In this document: positions 1 through 8,491 of the stretch, one piece after another
Numbering within the stretch: position 1 is the first letter of the stretch
How the letters are laid out: each line of letters starts with the position of its first letter
Made by a program: the position numbers and the translations under genes
Assembly: GCA_963750995.1 (NCBI GenBank)
Contig: CAVVST010000003.1
Coordinates: 221,018 to 285,017, forward strand
Length of the DNA: 64,000 bases
Direction of reading: 5' to 3'
Source of the DNA: CAVVST01 sp963750995
GTDB lineage: Bacteria > Acidobacteriota > Vicinamibacteria > Vicinamibacterales > UBA2999
The notes under the pieces: model-generated
The model's input: the letters and a program-made list of their open reading frames with translations, nothing else
Databases searched by the model: none
What the model was told of the DNA's origin: nothing

Positions 1-1
1 G

Positions 2-466
2 GAGGACGTCGTCGGGCTTCGCACGACCGAGATGATCGTGCTCGACACGAAAGTGGAAGCCGGTGGCTGGGTCACATGCAACAACAAGAGCTACGACCTG
101 GCGTTCACGCTGGATCATTACGGCGCGATGGGGCGCTTCCACCATGTCACCTACGCGGTCGATTCACGCGAGGACGTGCTGCGCGCCGCCGACATCTTCC
201 TCGAAGCCGGCGTGCACATCGAAACGGGTCCGCACAAGCACGCGATTCAACAGACGTTCTTCCTCTACGTGTATGAGCCCGGCGGCAACCGTGTCGAGGT
301 GGCGAATGCCGGCGCGCGGCTGGTGCTGGCGCCCGACTGGCAGCCGATCGTCTGGACCGAGGCCGATCGCAGGAAAGGACAGGCCTGGGGCTTGAAGACA
401 ATCGAAAGCTTTCACACGCACGGCACGCCGCCGATCGATCAATACGAAGGTCCAAGAAAACGATGA
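2..466 (+). CDS. Extradiol ring-cleavage dioxygenase (catechol 2,3-dioxygenase type), 5' truncated by window edge
   Basis: Only the C-terminal 154 residues are visible; the frame is open to the left edge. The C-terminal vicinal-oxygen-chelate domain is clear. His-His in GRFHHVTY supplies the first iron ligand, His in HAIQQTFF and Tyr in LYVYEP match the usual active-site pair, and Glu in GNRVEVANAG matches the last iron ligand. The family opens catechol-type rings in the cytoplasm by meta cleavage using Fe(II) and O2. Its stop overlaps the next start (ATGA), so the two genes are probably co-translated. Substrate preference cannot be judged without the N-terminal half. Confidence 0.88.
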   Translation, partial: EDVVGLRTTEMIVLDTKVEAGGWVTCNNKSYDLAFTLDHYGAMGRFHHVTYAVDSREDVLRAADIFLEAGVHIETGPHKHAIQQTFFLYVYEPGGNRVEVANAGARLVLAPDWQPIVWTEADRRKGQAWGLKTIESFHTHGTPPIDQYEGPRKR

Positions 467-1563
467 ACCCACCATTCCGCGCCGATCACGTAGGCAGTCT
501 GCTGCGACCCCCGCATCTCAAGGATGCGCGCCAGCGGTTCAAGCAGAAGCAGATCCCGAAAGACGAGCTGCGCGCCGTCGAAGACGACGCGATCCGCGAG
601 GTCGTGCGTCAACAGGAGGCGGTCGGGCTCCAGAGCATCACCGACGGCGAGTTCCGCCGCGAGTTCTTTCACCTCGATTTTCTCCAGCGGTTGCAGGGCG
701 TGACGACGTCGGCCGGCGTCGGCGCGAAGTTTCACACGCGCGAAGGCGAGATCGATTTCGCGCCGCCCCGCGTGACCGTCACCGGCAAGCTGCGCCACGT
801 GCAGGACATCCAGACGGCCGACTTCCAGTTTCTGCAATCGGTGACCACCAGGACGCCGAAGGTCGCGATCCCCTCGCCCACCATGGTGCACTTCCGCGGG
901 GGGCGCAAAGGCATCGACATCACGGCCTACCCCGACCTCGATGAGTTCTTCGAAGATCTGGCGCAGGTCTACCGCGACGAAGTCGCCTCACTCTACGCAG
1001 CCGGGTGCCGCTACATCCAGTTCGACGACACCAACCTGGCCTACCTCTGCGACGAGCAGCAGCGGGCGCAGGCAAAGGCGCGGGGCGACGACCCGAACCA
1101 GCTGCCGCATGCCTACGCGGCGCTGATCAATGCGGTGATCGATGGCCGGCCGAACGATCTGACGGTTGCGGTGCATCTCTGTCGCGGCAACATGCAGAGC
1201 GCGTGGGTTGCCGAAGGAGGGTACGAGCCTGTCGCCGACGCCCTGTTCAATGAACTGCACGTCGATGCGTACTTTCTCGAGTACGACGATGCGCGATCGG
1301 GGGGATTCGAGCCGCTGCGGTTCGTGCCCGACGGCAAGGTGGTCGTGCTCGGCCTGATGACGACAAAAGTCGCCGAGATCGAACCGGTAAATGACCTGGC
1401 CCGCCGGATCGAGGAGGCGACCCGCTACGTACCGCTCGAACGGCTGTGCGTGAGCCCGCAGTGCGGCTTCTCGAGCACGGTGCACGGCAATCAGATTACC
1501 GAGGCGGATCAGTGGGCCAAGCTCGAGCGGCTGCTCGAGCTGACCCGCCAGGTCTGGAGATGA
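463..1563 (+). CDS. MetE-like cobalamin-independent methionine synthase family protein
   Basis: A 366-residue single-domain protein of the MetE C-terminal (UROD/MetE-like TIM barrel) superfamily. It opens with FRADHVGSLLRP and contains SITDGEFRRE, QFDDTNLAYL, AVHLCRGN and SPQCGFSS. The His and Cys of HLC and the Cys of PQCGF are the expected zinc ligands. At about half the length of full MetE it resembles the short stand-alone paralogues. These may use other methyl donors or thiols (the epoxyalkane:coenzyme M transferases belong to the same superfamily). It overlaps the dioxygenase upstream and a secreted protein downstream by 4 bp each, so all three look like one transcript. A role beside ring cleavage, for example moving methyl groups from methoxylated aromatics, is only a context guess. 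Confidence 0.85.
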   Translation: MNPPFRADHVGSLLRPPHLKDARQRFKQKQIPKDELRAVEDDAIREVVRQQEAVGLQSITDGEFRREFFHLDFLQRLQGVTTSAGVGAKFHTREGEIDFAPPRVTVTGKLRHVQDIQTADFQFLQSVTTRTPKVAIPSPTMVHFRGGRKGIDITAYPDLDEFFEDLAQVYRDEVASLYAAGCRYIQFDDTNLAYLCDEQQRAQAKARGDDPNQLPHAYAALINAVIDGRPNDLTVAVHLCRGNMQSAWVAEGGYEPVADALFNELHVDAYFLEYDDARSGGFEPLRFVPDGKVVVLGLMTTKVAEIEPVNDLARRIEEATRYVPLERLCVSPQCGFSSTVHGNQITEADQWAKLERLLELTRQVWR

Positions 1564-2258
1564 TCGCGATTCGGTCGTCCGTTGGAACAACTGCCGCCTG
1601 TCTCCTCTCTTTGGTGGCGGTCGCGCAACCTGGCGAGGCGCAGCAGCTCAGAATTGAGAGCGCGTACCCCCGCCAACTGCCACCGGGTCAGACCACTGTG
1701 ATTCAGGTGGCCATTTCAAGCCGCGACCCCATCCAGACTGCCGAAATCTCTCCGGCGCAGGGCCTCAGGGTGTCACGGATTCAGCAGCGCGAAAGCGCTC
1801 AGGGTGCGCTCACCTGGTCTGAGCTGACGATAGATGTAGCCCAGGATGCGGCGCCTGGGACGCGCACGCTCGTGCTGGTAATGCCGCTGCCGACGGGGCG
1901 CACGGCGCCGCTGCCCCTGACGGTGCCGACGCACGCACCGAGCGTTGGCGACCTGCGTGTACTCTCGGCGTCATCAACGCAGGCAACGCTCGAATTGCAG
2001 CTGGCGGCGTCCGACGCCTCCGGCGATCTCAGCGAGCGGCCGTACGTCTGGTTCAGCCTTGGCTGCGGCGTCGAGCCGCTCGTCGGGGTTGTCCGCGGTC
2101 GAGTGACGCCGCAAAGTGCCGGGAACATCTTCGTCCGGGCGAGCCTCCCCAGCCCGCGCGCGCCAGCCAGCGGGACGTGCGATCTGCAGGTGAGGCTCAC
2201 CGACTCCGCAGGTATCGAGAGCAACACCTTGAAGACAACCGTCACCTTCAGGCCCTGA
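1560..2258 (+). CDS. Secreted protein of unknown function
   Basis: 232 residues from the ATG that overlaps the preceding stop (ATGA). Residues 1-26 form a Sec signal peptide ending near GEAQQ. The rest is rich in Thr, Ser, Pro and Val, with alternating hydrophobic residues suggesting a beta-sandwich or Ig-like fold. A Cys near residue 163 (SLGCGVEP) and another near 212 (GTCDLQV) could form a disulfide in the periplasm. No family was recognised. Overlap with the MetE-like gene indicates the same operon. Confidence 0.7.
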   Translation: MIAIRSSVGTTAACLLSLVAVAQPGEAQQLRIESAYPRQLPPGQTTVIQVAISSRDPIQTAEISPAQGLRVSRIQQRESAQGALTWSELTIDVAQDAAPGTRTLVLVMPLPTGRTAPLPLTVPTHAPSVGDLRVLSASSTQATLELQLAASDASGDLSERPYVWFSLGCGVEPLVGVVRGRVTPQSAGNIFVRASLPSPRAPASGTCDLQVRLTDSAGIESNTLKTTVTFRP

Positions 2259-2295
2259 AAGCCGCGGTGCCGAACCGTTTGAGGAGGAATCCCTC

Positions 2296-2979
2296 ATGCG
2301 CACGCACTTGATCCCTCTCATGTCGGCGACCTTGGTACTCTCGCTGGGGCAACCTTCGTTCGCGCAGGAATGGGTGGAGGTTACGAGCCAGGAGGAACGC
2401 CTTTCCCTCGTCTTCCCTGGTCCACCCCAGGTCACCGAGACCCCATGGGTATCGCAGTTCGGCGCTATCCTGCCAGCGCGGGTCTACCGCGTGGCGCGTG
2501 GGCAGAGCCACTACTCAGCGACGGTGGTCGACTACAACCCGATCGAGCGCCTGCTCGTCGAGCGGTCCCGGTCCTGCCCACCGGGCACCAACACCTGTCA
2601 GGGCATCCCGGACTGGGGCATCGGCTATTGGAAGACCGACATGCGCGGCGCGCTCCTGTATGCCTTGTCGAAGTTCCTGGAACGCGATGCGAAGGCCACG
2701 TCCGTGATCTGGAACGGCATTGCGCTGGTCCAGGGGCTGGAACTGCGGCTGACCAACACGGCCGACCAGTCGCGCACCTTCGCGTCGATCTACATGCACG
2801 AGAACCGGCTCGTGATCATGGAGGCGACGGTGCCTCGTGGCGACCCGCCGCCGGTGGCCTTCAACGAGTCGCTCAACTGGCTCGACGAACAGGGCCGGGC
2901 GGTCCGCTACGTCTCAACCTACGTCAATATGCCGGACGTGCCCAAGCCCGCACCGCGCGGTGCGCCACCGGCGCAGTGA
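2296..2979 (+). CDS. Secreted protein of unknown function
   Basis: 227 residues. A GAGGAGG ribosome site lies about 10 bases before the ATG. The signal peptide ends near PSFAQE. The mature start, EWVEVTSQEERLSLVFPGPP, resembles small periplasmic proteins that open with a beta-strand domain about protecting or binding a ligand, but no family can be named. Cys residues in SCPPGTNTCQG (about residues 93-101) may form a disulfide. The C-terminus is Pro/Ala-rich. It follows the previous secreted gene by 37 bp on the same strand and converges with the next gene. Confidence 0.7.
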   Translation: MRTHLIPLMSATLVLSLGQPSFAQEWVEVTSQEERLSLVFPGPPQVTETPWVSQFGAILPARVYRVARGQSHYSATVVDYNPIERLLVERSRSCPPGTNTCQGIPDWGIGYWKTDMRGALLYALSKFLERDAKATSVIWNGIALVQGLELRLTNTADQSRTFASIYMHENRLVIMEATVPRGDPPPVAFNESLNWLDEQGRAVRYVSTYVNMPDVPKPAPRGAPPAQ

Positions 2980-2992
2980 TCAACCTTATGTG

Positions 2993-3376
2993 CTACCGGC
3001 GTTTTGCGGCCTCGTAGATGCTGGCCGATCCGCCGCCGATCGCCGCGCCGATGAGCGCGCCCTTCTTGCCATTGAGCACTGCCCCGACCCCGGCGCCGGT
3101 CGCGGCCCCTCCGGCGATCATCAGGGCGGACTTCGTCTTCGAGCGCTCTGGCGTGCGCTCGACGTACTGCTCCGTCGAACGCCGTGCGACGGTACGAGAC
3201 GTCCCGTACGTCGCCGGACGCGCCTGCCCCACGCGGTCGTTGTCGCAGCGGGCGACGACCGAAGGCTGACCGTCGCTCGCATATCTGTAACCCTGCGCCG
3301 AACTGACGGCCGGCGCGCCCAGCGTTCCCACGACGACGAGACCGACGGCGGCGATCTTCACGCTATTCCAAACCAT
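2993..3376 (-). CDS. Small exported glycine-zipper protein
   Basis: 127 residues, started at the ATG preceded by AGGAGTGGATGCC (GGAG-type site); a longer reading of the frame lacks a signal peptide. Residues 1-28 are a Sec signal ending at VSSAQG. The C-terminal third contains the glycine zipper ALMIAGGAATGAGVGAVLNG followed by GKKGALIGAAIGGGSAS, as in outer-membrane or envelope 'glycine zipper' proteins. The middle part is Arg/Ser/Thr-rich. A likely membrane-associated envelope protein of unknown role. Confidence 0.75.
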   Translation of the reverse strand: MVWNSVKIAAVGLVVVGTLGAPAVSSAQGYRYASDGQPSVVARCDNDRVGQARPATYGTSRTVARRSTEQYVERTPERSKTKSALMIAGGAATGAGVGAVLNGKKGALIGAAIGGGSASIYEAAKRR

Positions 3377-3594
3377 GGCATCCACTCCTCTCGCGCACGA
3401 GCCTTGACGACTCCGATCGCGCGGTGAGACAGACGCGGCACCTGCCTCGGCGTTCTCCAAGGAAGGTGCCAGTCTCATGATCTGCGGCGAATGGCGGGAA
3501 TGACAGCGAATCGGCGAAGGCTCGCGCCGCGCCTGTACTGGTGAGCGGAATACGGATGAGCCCGGCTGGGGACGCGCGACGAAGTGACCTGCGC

Positions 3595-5778
3595 CTAGTT
3601 CACCGTCCGGCCACCCTTACGTTTCGGAGGCCCGCTGCTGGTGATTTCGTCGAGCTGTGCAACGACGGCGGCGAGACCAGGATCGAAGAAATCTGCGGCC
3701 CGTTCGCCCCGCCGACGCATTTTCTTCCGGTTCTTCTCGGCGACTGCAGGGTCCGTCTCGGCGGCTTCGACTTCCACAACCACCGGCGCGGCCTTGGCCT
3801 CCGTTTCACGCGTGGCCTCTCCAGGCCCGTTCGTGGCCTGGAAACGCAGACCGGCCGCACGCGCTACCTCGGCGGCCCGGGCCGCTTCCGCGGCTGCGAG
3901 CTCCTCCGCGGCCCTGGCGGCGGTGGCAGCACGGGAGGCCTCTCCCGCCGCGCGGTGCGCTTCGGCGGCTCGCCCCTCGGCCGCAACCCGCGCGGCTTCC
4001 TGGGCTGCGCGAATCTCCTGGTTCGCTTTCGCTTCCGCGGCCGCCCTCGCCGTCTCGGCGACGACGCGGCGCTCTTCGGCAGCATGTGCGTCGGCGAGCG
4101 CTTTCGCGCGCCGTTCTTCGGCCGCCTTGGCCGAAGCCGCGGCCTTCGCCGCGCCCAGTTCCTCCGTGATGCGTGCGTCGGCCGCCGCCTGCGTGGCCTG
4201 CTCGGCGGCGGTCCGCCGTGCCTCGACCTTCCTGGCTTCGACGACGGCCCTGGCCGCGCGCTGCTCTTCGGCGATGCGGACGTCGGTGGCAGCCTGCGCA
4301 GCCTGCTCGGCGGCGTGCTGTTGCTTGACGGCCCTGGAATCCGCCGCCGCCCACGCGGCTTCGGCGGCCGCCAGGCGTGCCTCCGCCTTCCTGGCTTCGA
4401 CGGCAGCCTTCGCGGCGCGCTGCTCTTCAGCGATGCGTACGTCGCTGGCCGCCTGCGCGGCCTGCTCGGCGGCACGCTGCTGCTTGACGGCCTTGGCTTC
4501 CGCCGCCGCCCACGCGGTTTCGGCGGCCGTCAGGCGTGCCTCCGCCTTCCTGGCTTCGGTCGCGGCCTTCGCCGCGCGCTCTTCTTCCGCAATTCGTACA
4601 TCGGTGGCAGCGTGCGCCGCTTGCTCGGCGGCTCGCTGCTGCTTCACGGCGCTGGCCTGCGACGCGGCGACCGCAGTTTCGGCGGCGGCGCGGCGTTCCT
4701 CGGCGGCATCCGCTTCCGCAGCAGCTCTTTCGGCCCGTTGCTCTTCGGCGACTCGCGCATCAGCTGCAGCGTGCGCCGCCTGCTCGGTGGCTCGCAGCCG
4801 ATCGATGGCTTTCTCCTCGGCCTCGGCCCACGCCGCTTCGGCCGCAGTCAGACGCGCCTCGGCCTTCCTCGCGTCGGCCGCGGCCTTCGCCGCGCGCTGC
4901 TCTTCGGCGATTCGTGTTTCAGCGGCAGCCTGGGCGGCAAGCTCGGCGACACGGTGCTGATCGAAGACTCCGGCCTCCGCCGTGGCCCACCCGGCCTGGG
5001 CGGCTGCCAGACGATCCTCGGCTCTCTGTGCTTCGGCCGCCACTTTCGCGGCGCGCTCTTCTTCCGCAGCCCGCATTTCGGCGGCGACCTGCGCCGCCTG
5101 CTCGGCGTCACGCTGCTGATTGACAGCCTTGGTCTCCGCGGCGGCGACCGCGGCCTCAGCGGCGGCGAGCGCCGCTTCGATCGCGGCAAGCCGCTCTTCG
5201 GCCGCCGCAGCTTCGGCCAAGGCCCCGGCAGCACGGCGCTCTGCGGCCGCGCGCGCATGGGTGGCGGCCTCGACGTCCCGGTCTTCGGCGGGTTCAGCCT
5301 CCACCACGGCTGCCGCGGGCACGTCCGGAGTCTGGATCAATGCCGCAGCCTGTCGCCTCTCTTCCACAGCGCGTTCGAGGTATTCCACGAGCTGTTCACC
5401 GAAGACTTCCGGTGCGCAACCCGCCGAGCGCTCTTTGCCTTTGCGCAGCATCGACAGCTTGCCGCGTGGTTTCTTCGCAGCCGACGGTGCCAGTATCGGA
5501 ATCGAGAGCGTTTGCACGTGCGCAGCGGCGGCGCCCAGTTCGCGTAGTCGAATCGTCAGAGCCGTCTCGTCCTGCGCCGACAGCAGTAAGGGGGTCAGCA
5601 GCAGATCGGGTACGCGATTCCGGAGCGCCTCGAGCGCATCGTCGACAGATTGCGCCAGCACGAGTTCTGCCCTGAGCCCCCGCGCTATGGCCGTGAGCTG
5701 GGTGATCTGTTGTCGGTTGTTCTCGATAGCGAGAATCAAAGGCATCAGGGAGTGGAGCCGGGGCAAGTCCCATACCAC
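3595..5778 (-). CDS. Ala/Glu-rich coiled-coil protein with degenerate receiver-like N-terminus
   Basis: 727 residues. Residues 12-95 look like a CheY-type receiver fold, but the usual acidic pair is replaced (AIENN) and the phospho-acceptor Asp position reads Thr in PDLLLTPLLLS, so it probably cannot be phosphorylated. From about residue 165 to 640 the protein is almost entirely Ala, Glu, Arg, Gln and Lys, predicting one very long helical coiled coil. Residues 218 to about 520 are tandem repeats of 53 residues (159 bp), each starting like AVKQQRAAEQAA. The C-terminus is basic (PPKRKGGRTVN). No signal peptide; cytoplasmic. The start is the ATG after GGAAGCGG; a second ATG lies 11 codons later. 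Possibly a scaffold, cytoskeletal or nucleoid-associated protein. The repeat composition also creates long false reading frames on the other strand. Confidence 0.8.
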   Translation of the reverse strand: MVWDLPRLHSLMPLILAIENNRQQITQLTAIARGLRAELVLAQSVDDALEALRNRVPDLLLTPLLLSAQDETALTIRLRELGAAAAHVQTLSIPILAPSAAKKPRGKLSMLRKGKERSAGCAPEVFGEQLVEYLERAVEERRQAAALIQTPDVPAAAVVEAEPAEDRDVEAATHARAAAERRAAGALAEAAAAEERLAAIEAALAAAEAAVAAAETKAVNQQRDAEQAAQVAAEMRAAEEERAAKVAAEAQRAEDRLAAAQAGWATAEAGVFDQHRVAELAAQAAAETRIAEEQRAAKAAADARKAEARLTAAEAAWAEAEEKAIDRLRATEQAAHAAADARVAEEQRAERAAAEADAAEERRAAAETAVAASQASAVKQQRAAEQAAHAATDVRIAEEERAAKAATEARKAEARLTAAETAWAAAEAKAVKQQRAAEQAAQAASDVRIAEEQRAAKAAVEARKAEARLAAAEAAWAAADSRAVKQQHAAEQAAQAATDVRIAEEQRAARAVVEARKVEARRTAAEQATQAAADARITEELGAAKAAASAKAAEERRAKALADAHAAEERRVVAETARAAAEAKANQEIRAAQEAARVAAEGRAAEAHRAAGEASRAATAARAAEELAAAEAARAAEVARAAGLRFQATNGPGEATRETEAKAAPVVVEVEAAETDPAVAEKNRKKMRRRGERAADFFDPGLAAVVAQLDEITSSGPPKRKGGRTVN
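4220..5127 (-). repeat. 159-bp tandem repeat inside the coiled-coil gene
   Basis: About five and a half imperfect in-frame copies of a 53-codon unit. Unit starts read AVNQQR, VFDQHR, AIDRLR, AVKQQR, AVKQQR and AVKQQH. The two central copies are the most alike, suggesting recent unit duplication. Unit number may vary between strains. Confidence 0.75.
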
Positions 5779-6022
5779 CGCTTCCGGCGATGTCCCCTTC
5801 TAACCGCGCCTGATTCATGTCGACTGCCGAGGGTCCGGAGTTTCGAATCAGTGCGGCCCAGGCGAACGCGACTCAATTCCGCATGCCCAGTTACAAGCGT
5901 GTCAGTGGCTGCGTGTACCGGTTTGCCCCAGTTCCTACTACACTGTGCCCGTTCACAGGAACCACTGGTCCACGTGACGGACACGAAACGCGGGCTTATC
6001 GACAAATGTAAAGGAGACCCCG
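5779..6022. other. Divergent intergenic region, no gene seen
   Basis: The 244 bp between the divergent coiled-coil gene and the metallo-hydrolase gene must hold both promoters. An AAAGGAG ribosome site precedes the ATG at 6023. Nothing else was recognised. Confidence 0.4.
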
Positions 6023-7096
6023 ATGGGTAGCAGCACGATCAGCAGGATCCTGATGGGTTTGGTCGCCGTGGCGATAGTGGCCTCAGAGGCCTTTGCCCAG
6101 GCGCCGCCGGCACAGGCGCCGCGTCGATCTATTGAGCAGATTAATGGTGGCGTTTACACCGCGTCGAACAACAACCACCGCACCGTCTTCCTGGTTACGC
6201 CGGAAGGCATTCTTCTATCGGACCCGATCAACGCCGACTTCGCCAAATGGCTCAAGGCGGAGTTGGCCACGCGTTTCAAGGTTCCGGTCAGGTATGTCGT
6301 CTACAGCCACCACCACTGGGACCACGCTTCCGGCGGCGAAGTCTTCGCCGACACGGCGCGGTTCGTCGGTCATGCCAACATGCTCTCGCACCTGGCAATG
6401 CCGCCGGCGTCCACCACGCTGGCGCAGGTCGTCGGGCAGTATCAGCCGGTGACGAAGTTCGATACCAATGGCAATGGACGGATTGAAAAGGCAGAAACGC
6501 CCGACGCCTTCCAGCGAGGCCAGTTCGACGCGTTCGACGCGAACAAGGACGGCGTGCTCACTGGCGCTGAGGTTGCACGTGGACCCGTGAGCTTCGTGCG
6601 CCCGCCCGAAATTACATACAAAGACAAGCATCAGCTCACCCTGGGCGGGAAGCGGGTGGACATCAGCTGGGTTGGCGAGATGAATCACTCGAGGGATTCG
6701 AGCTTCATAGCGTTTCCCGACGACAGCGTGCTGTTCCTGGTCGACTTCGTGTCGTTCCGGCGGCTTCCCAATCAGGAGATGGACTACGAGAACGGGCAGT
6801 GGCCGGAGTGGATGGCCGCGATCAAGAAAGGGGAAGCGTTGGCCGGGGGCTTCAAGTTCGTGGCGACCGGCCATGGACCGGTGGGCACCGTGAAGGACAT
6901 CACCGCGTGGCGGGTGTACTTCGAGAAGCTCCAGGACCAGGTGGCCGCCGGCATCAAGGCGGGCCAGACGCTGGAACAGATGCAGCAGAACATCAAGATG
7001 GCCGAGTACAGTCAGTGGGACGGCTTCAACTGGGTGCCCCTCAACGTCCTGGGGATGTACCACTTCCTGACGGAGGGCAAGCCGGCCGCCCGCTAA
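6023..7096 (+). CDS. Exported metallo-beta-lactamase-fold hydrolase with inserted EF-hand pair
   Basis: 357 residues with an AAAGGAG site 7 bases upstream. Residues 1-26 are a Sec signal (EAFAQ). The zinc motif SHHHWDHASGG lies at residues 95-105. Later ligands are His in GEMNHSRDSS, Asp in LFLVDF and His in ATGHGPVG, so a two-metal site appears complete. Between the zinc motif and the second half sit two canonical 12-residue EF-hand loops, DTNGNGRIEKAE (147-158) and DANKDGVLTGAE (172-183), each with acidic or amide residues at positions 1, 3 and 5, Gly at 6 and Glu at 12. They look like a calcium-binding insert. A periplasmic hydrolase of unknown substrate; family members include lactamases, lactonases and phosphodiesterases. 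Confidence 0.88.
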   Translation: MGSSTISRILMGLVAVAIVASEAFAQAPPAQAPRRSIEQINGGVYTASNNNHRTVFLVTPEGILLSDPINADFAKWLKAELATRFKVPVRYVVYSHHHWDHASGGEVFADTARFVGHANMLSHLAMPPASTTLAQVVGQYQPVTKFDTNGNGRIEKAETPDAFQRGQFDAFDANKDGVLTGAEVARGPVSFVRPPEITYKDKHQLTLGGKRVDISWVGEMNHSRDSSFIAFPDDSVLFLVDFVSFRRLPNQEMDYENGQWPEWMAAIKKGEALAGGFKFVATGHGPVGTVKDITAWRVYFEKLQDQVAAGIKAGQTLEQMQQNIKMAEYSQWDGFNWVPLNVLGMYHFLTEGKPAAR

Positions 7097-7175
7097 GGCT
7101 CAATCGTCTGCTCGGTGTCGCTCATCGCATTCGCGACGGGCGGCACCGGACTCGCGCATCAAGCTGCGCTCCGCG

Positions 7176-7679
7176 TCAGTTCGGACCCGCGGAAAGATAC
7201 GCGATCAGCGTTTGCCGTTCCGCCGCCGTCAGCGACGCGCCGAGGGTGACCATCTGGTCGAGGATCGTGTTCCAGTCGCCGGACGCTGACTTGATGCGCG
7301 CCCGCTCGAGGTCATGGCACTGTTGACAACGCCGGGCCAGGATTGCGGTCGCCTCGTCAGCCGCACCTCCTCCCTGGTTGGTCGCCGCCCTGCCGCCCTG
7401 TGGCTGGCCCCGGCCGGTGCCGGTCGCCAGGTAAGCGGTGATCGCGTCGATTTCGTCCGGATACACCTGGGCTCCCCGGCCGATCATGCGATAGACCGTG
7501 TCTTTCCACTCGTCCGCCGACTTCTTGCGCACCTCCAGCATCCGGTTGAGGCCGATGTGGCACGTGACGCACACCTGGTTGACGGCGACCCGCCCCTTCT
7601 CGATCTGGGCTTGTGACGGAGCCTGCCCGGCGAGGGCACGCGACGCGACGGCCTGTGTACCAGCTGCCATCCACACCAT
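7176..7679 (-). CDS. Diheme c-type cytochrome, 5' end apparently truncated
   Basis: 167 residues from the first usable ATG. Two haem-binding motifs, CVTCH and CQQCH, fall about 85 residues apart in two similar domains, and both are followed by ...D-W-...-M segments. The paralogue at 13715-14353 has the same layout. The ATG at 7679 gives a signal peptide without a basic N-region. In-frame codons further upstream encode a better hydrophobic stretch (RWLAAIVSFALWVA), but no ATG, GTG or TTG occurs before an in-frame stop. The native start therefore seems lost where the gene abuts the WEGDTL fragment near 7725. Periplasmic electron carrier if still made and exported. Confidence 0.75.
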   Translation of the reverse strand: MVWMAAGTQAVASRALAGQAPSQAQIEKGRVAVNQVCVTCHIGLNRMLEVRKKSADEWKDTVYRMIGRGAQVYPDEIDAITAYLATGTGRGQPQGGRAATNQGGGAADEATAILARRCQQCHDLERARIKSASGDWNTILDQMVTLGASLTAAERQTLIAYLSAGPN

Positions 7680-7725
7680 GGCAACCCAGAGCGCGAACGA
7701 GACGATGGCAGCCAGCCAGCGAGGT

Positions 7726-8056
7726 GGGAGATTCGATCGGCTGGTGGGAGGGCGACACGCTCGTGGTGGACACCACCTTCAACGGCAAGACGCGGATGGC
7801 GCTCGGTGGCGATTATTACAGCGCGAACGCGCACGTCGTCGAGCGCTTTACTATGAAGGATTCCGAAACCATCACCTGGACGATGACGGTGACCGACCCC
7901 ACCGTGTTCACGCGGCCCTGGACGTTCACGACGGCCGCGCCGATGGCGCGCCAGCGCGAGGGCAGCAACGACTGGAACCGCGCGTTACGACTGCTGGATC
8001 CCGCCTGGGAGTACGACTGTCACGAGGGGAATGTCGTGCTCAAGCACATGCAGAAC
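7726..8056 (+). pseudogene. WEGDTL-family gene fragment, truncated at both ends
   Basis: Encodes GDSIGWWEGDTLVVDTTF through GNVVLKHMQN. This aligns without gaps to the C-terminal part of the intact gene at 18648-19598 (PIGRWEGDTLVIDTTNF onward) at very high similarity. The first two thirds of the gene are missing: the left end abuts the opposite-strand cytochrome gene. The right end, after CACATGCAGAAC, runs directly into the 3' end of an opposite-strand calycin-like gene. No start codon or signal peptide remains. A recombination remnant. Confidence 0.85.
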
Positions 8057-8337
8057 GTCGGCGCCTCGACGGTCACCCGGCTGCCATCGAGCTTGTAGAC
8101 GGCCGCGAATGGTGATTGCCGCACGCTGCTGCGCTTCACCGAGAGCTCGGTCGGCGACTGGGCGACGACCATCTGGCTCGGAAAGGGCACGTCGGCCCCG
8201 TTCCCCGCGACTTCCGGCCCGCTCTTGTCGTAATTGAGCACCCAGGTTCCGCTGAGATCAGGCCTGCCCTCGGCGAGCGACCCCGGGGACGCCGCCAGCC
8301 CGAGGGTGGCGGCCAACATAATCAGCGCTCGATTCAT
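8020..8337 (-). pseudogene. Calycin-like secreted protein gene, 3' truncated
   Basis: Start ATG with GGAGGGGC just upstream; signal peptide ends near GSLAEG. The mature part (RPDLSGTWVLNYDKSG to LDGSRVTVEAP) matches the intact paralogues at 19629-20126 and 38890-39393. After VEAP (near 8060) the frame enters the reverse complement of the WEGDTL fragment and ends with 12 unrelated residues. The C-terminal ~75 residues, including the RRSF-SPAGDTV segment, are absent. Likely non-functional. Confidence 0.8.
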
Positions 8338-8491
8338 GGAGCCCCTCCACACAGCGCCGTAAGTCTAGACCCTGCCCCACTTGCAGACTTGACTCCTGCG
8401 CGGATCCTCTGTATCAGGGTGGTGCCGCGAAACGGCTCATGCGACATACTTGACGGTTCCGGCGGAGGAAGGATCTGAACGGAGGATAGTC

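Noticed and set aside
4220..5127. CRISPR-like or satellite array
   Set aside because: Repeat unit is 159 bp, imperfect, in frame and without spacers: it is a coding repeat.
3541..5547. Long plus-strand frames opposite the coiled-coil gene
   Set aside because: They are Arg/Gly/Leu or Ala/Ser-only shadows produced by the Ala/Glu repeat on the minus strand; no ribosome site, no recognisable domain, and the minus-strand product has a credible receiver-like domain.
7613..8098. A complete plus-strand gene of 161 codons
   Set aside because: Its first part is antisense to the cytochrome signal region and its last residues are antisense to the calycin-like gene; only 7726-8056 is homologous to a real family.
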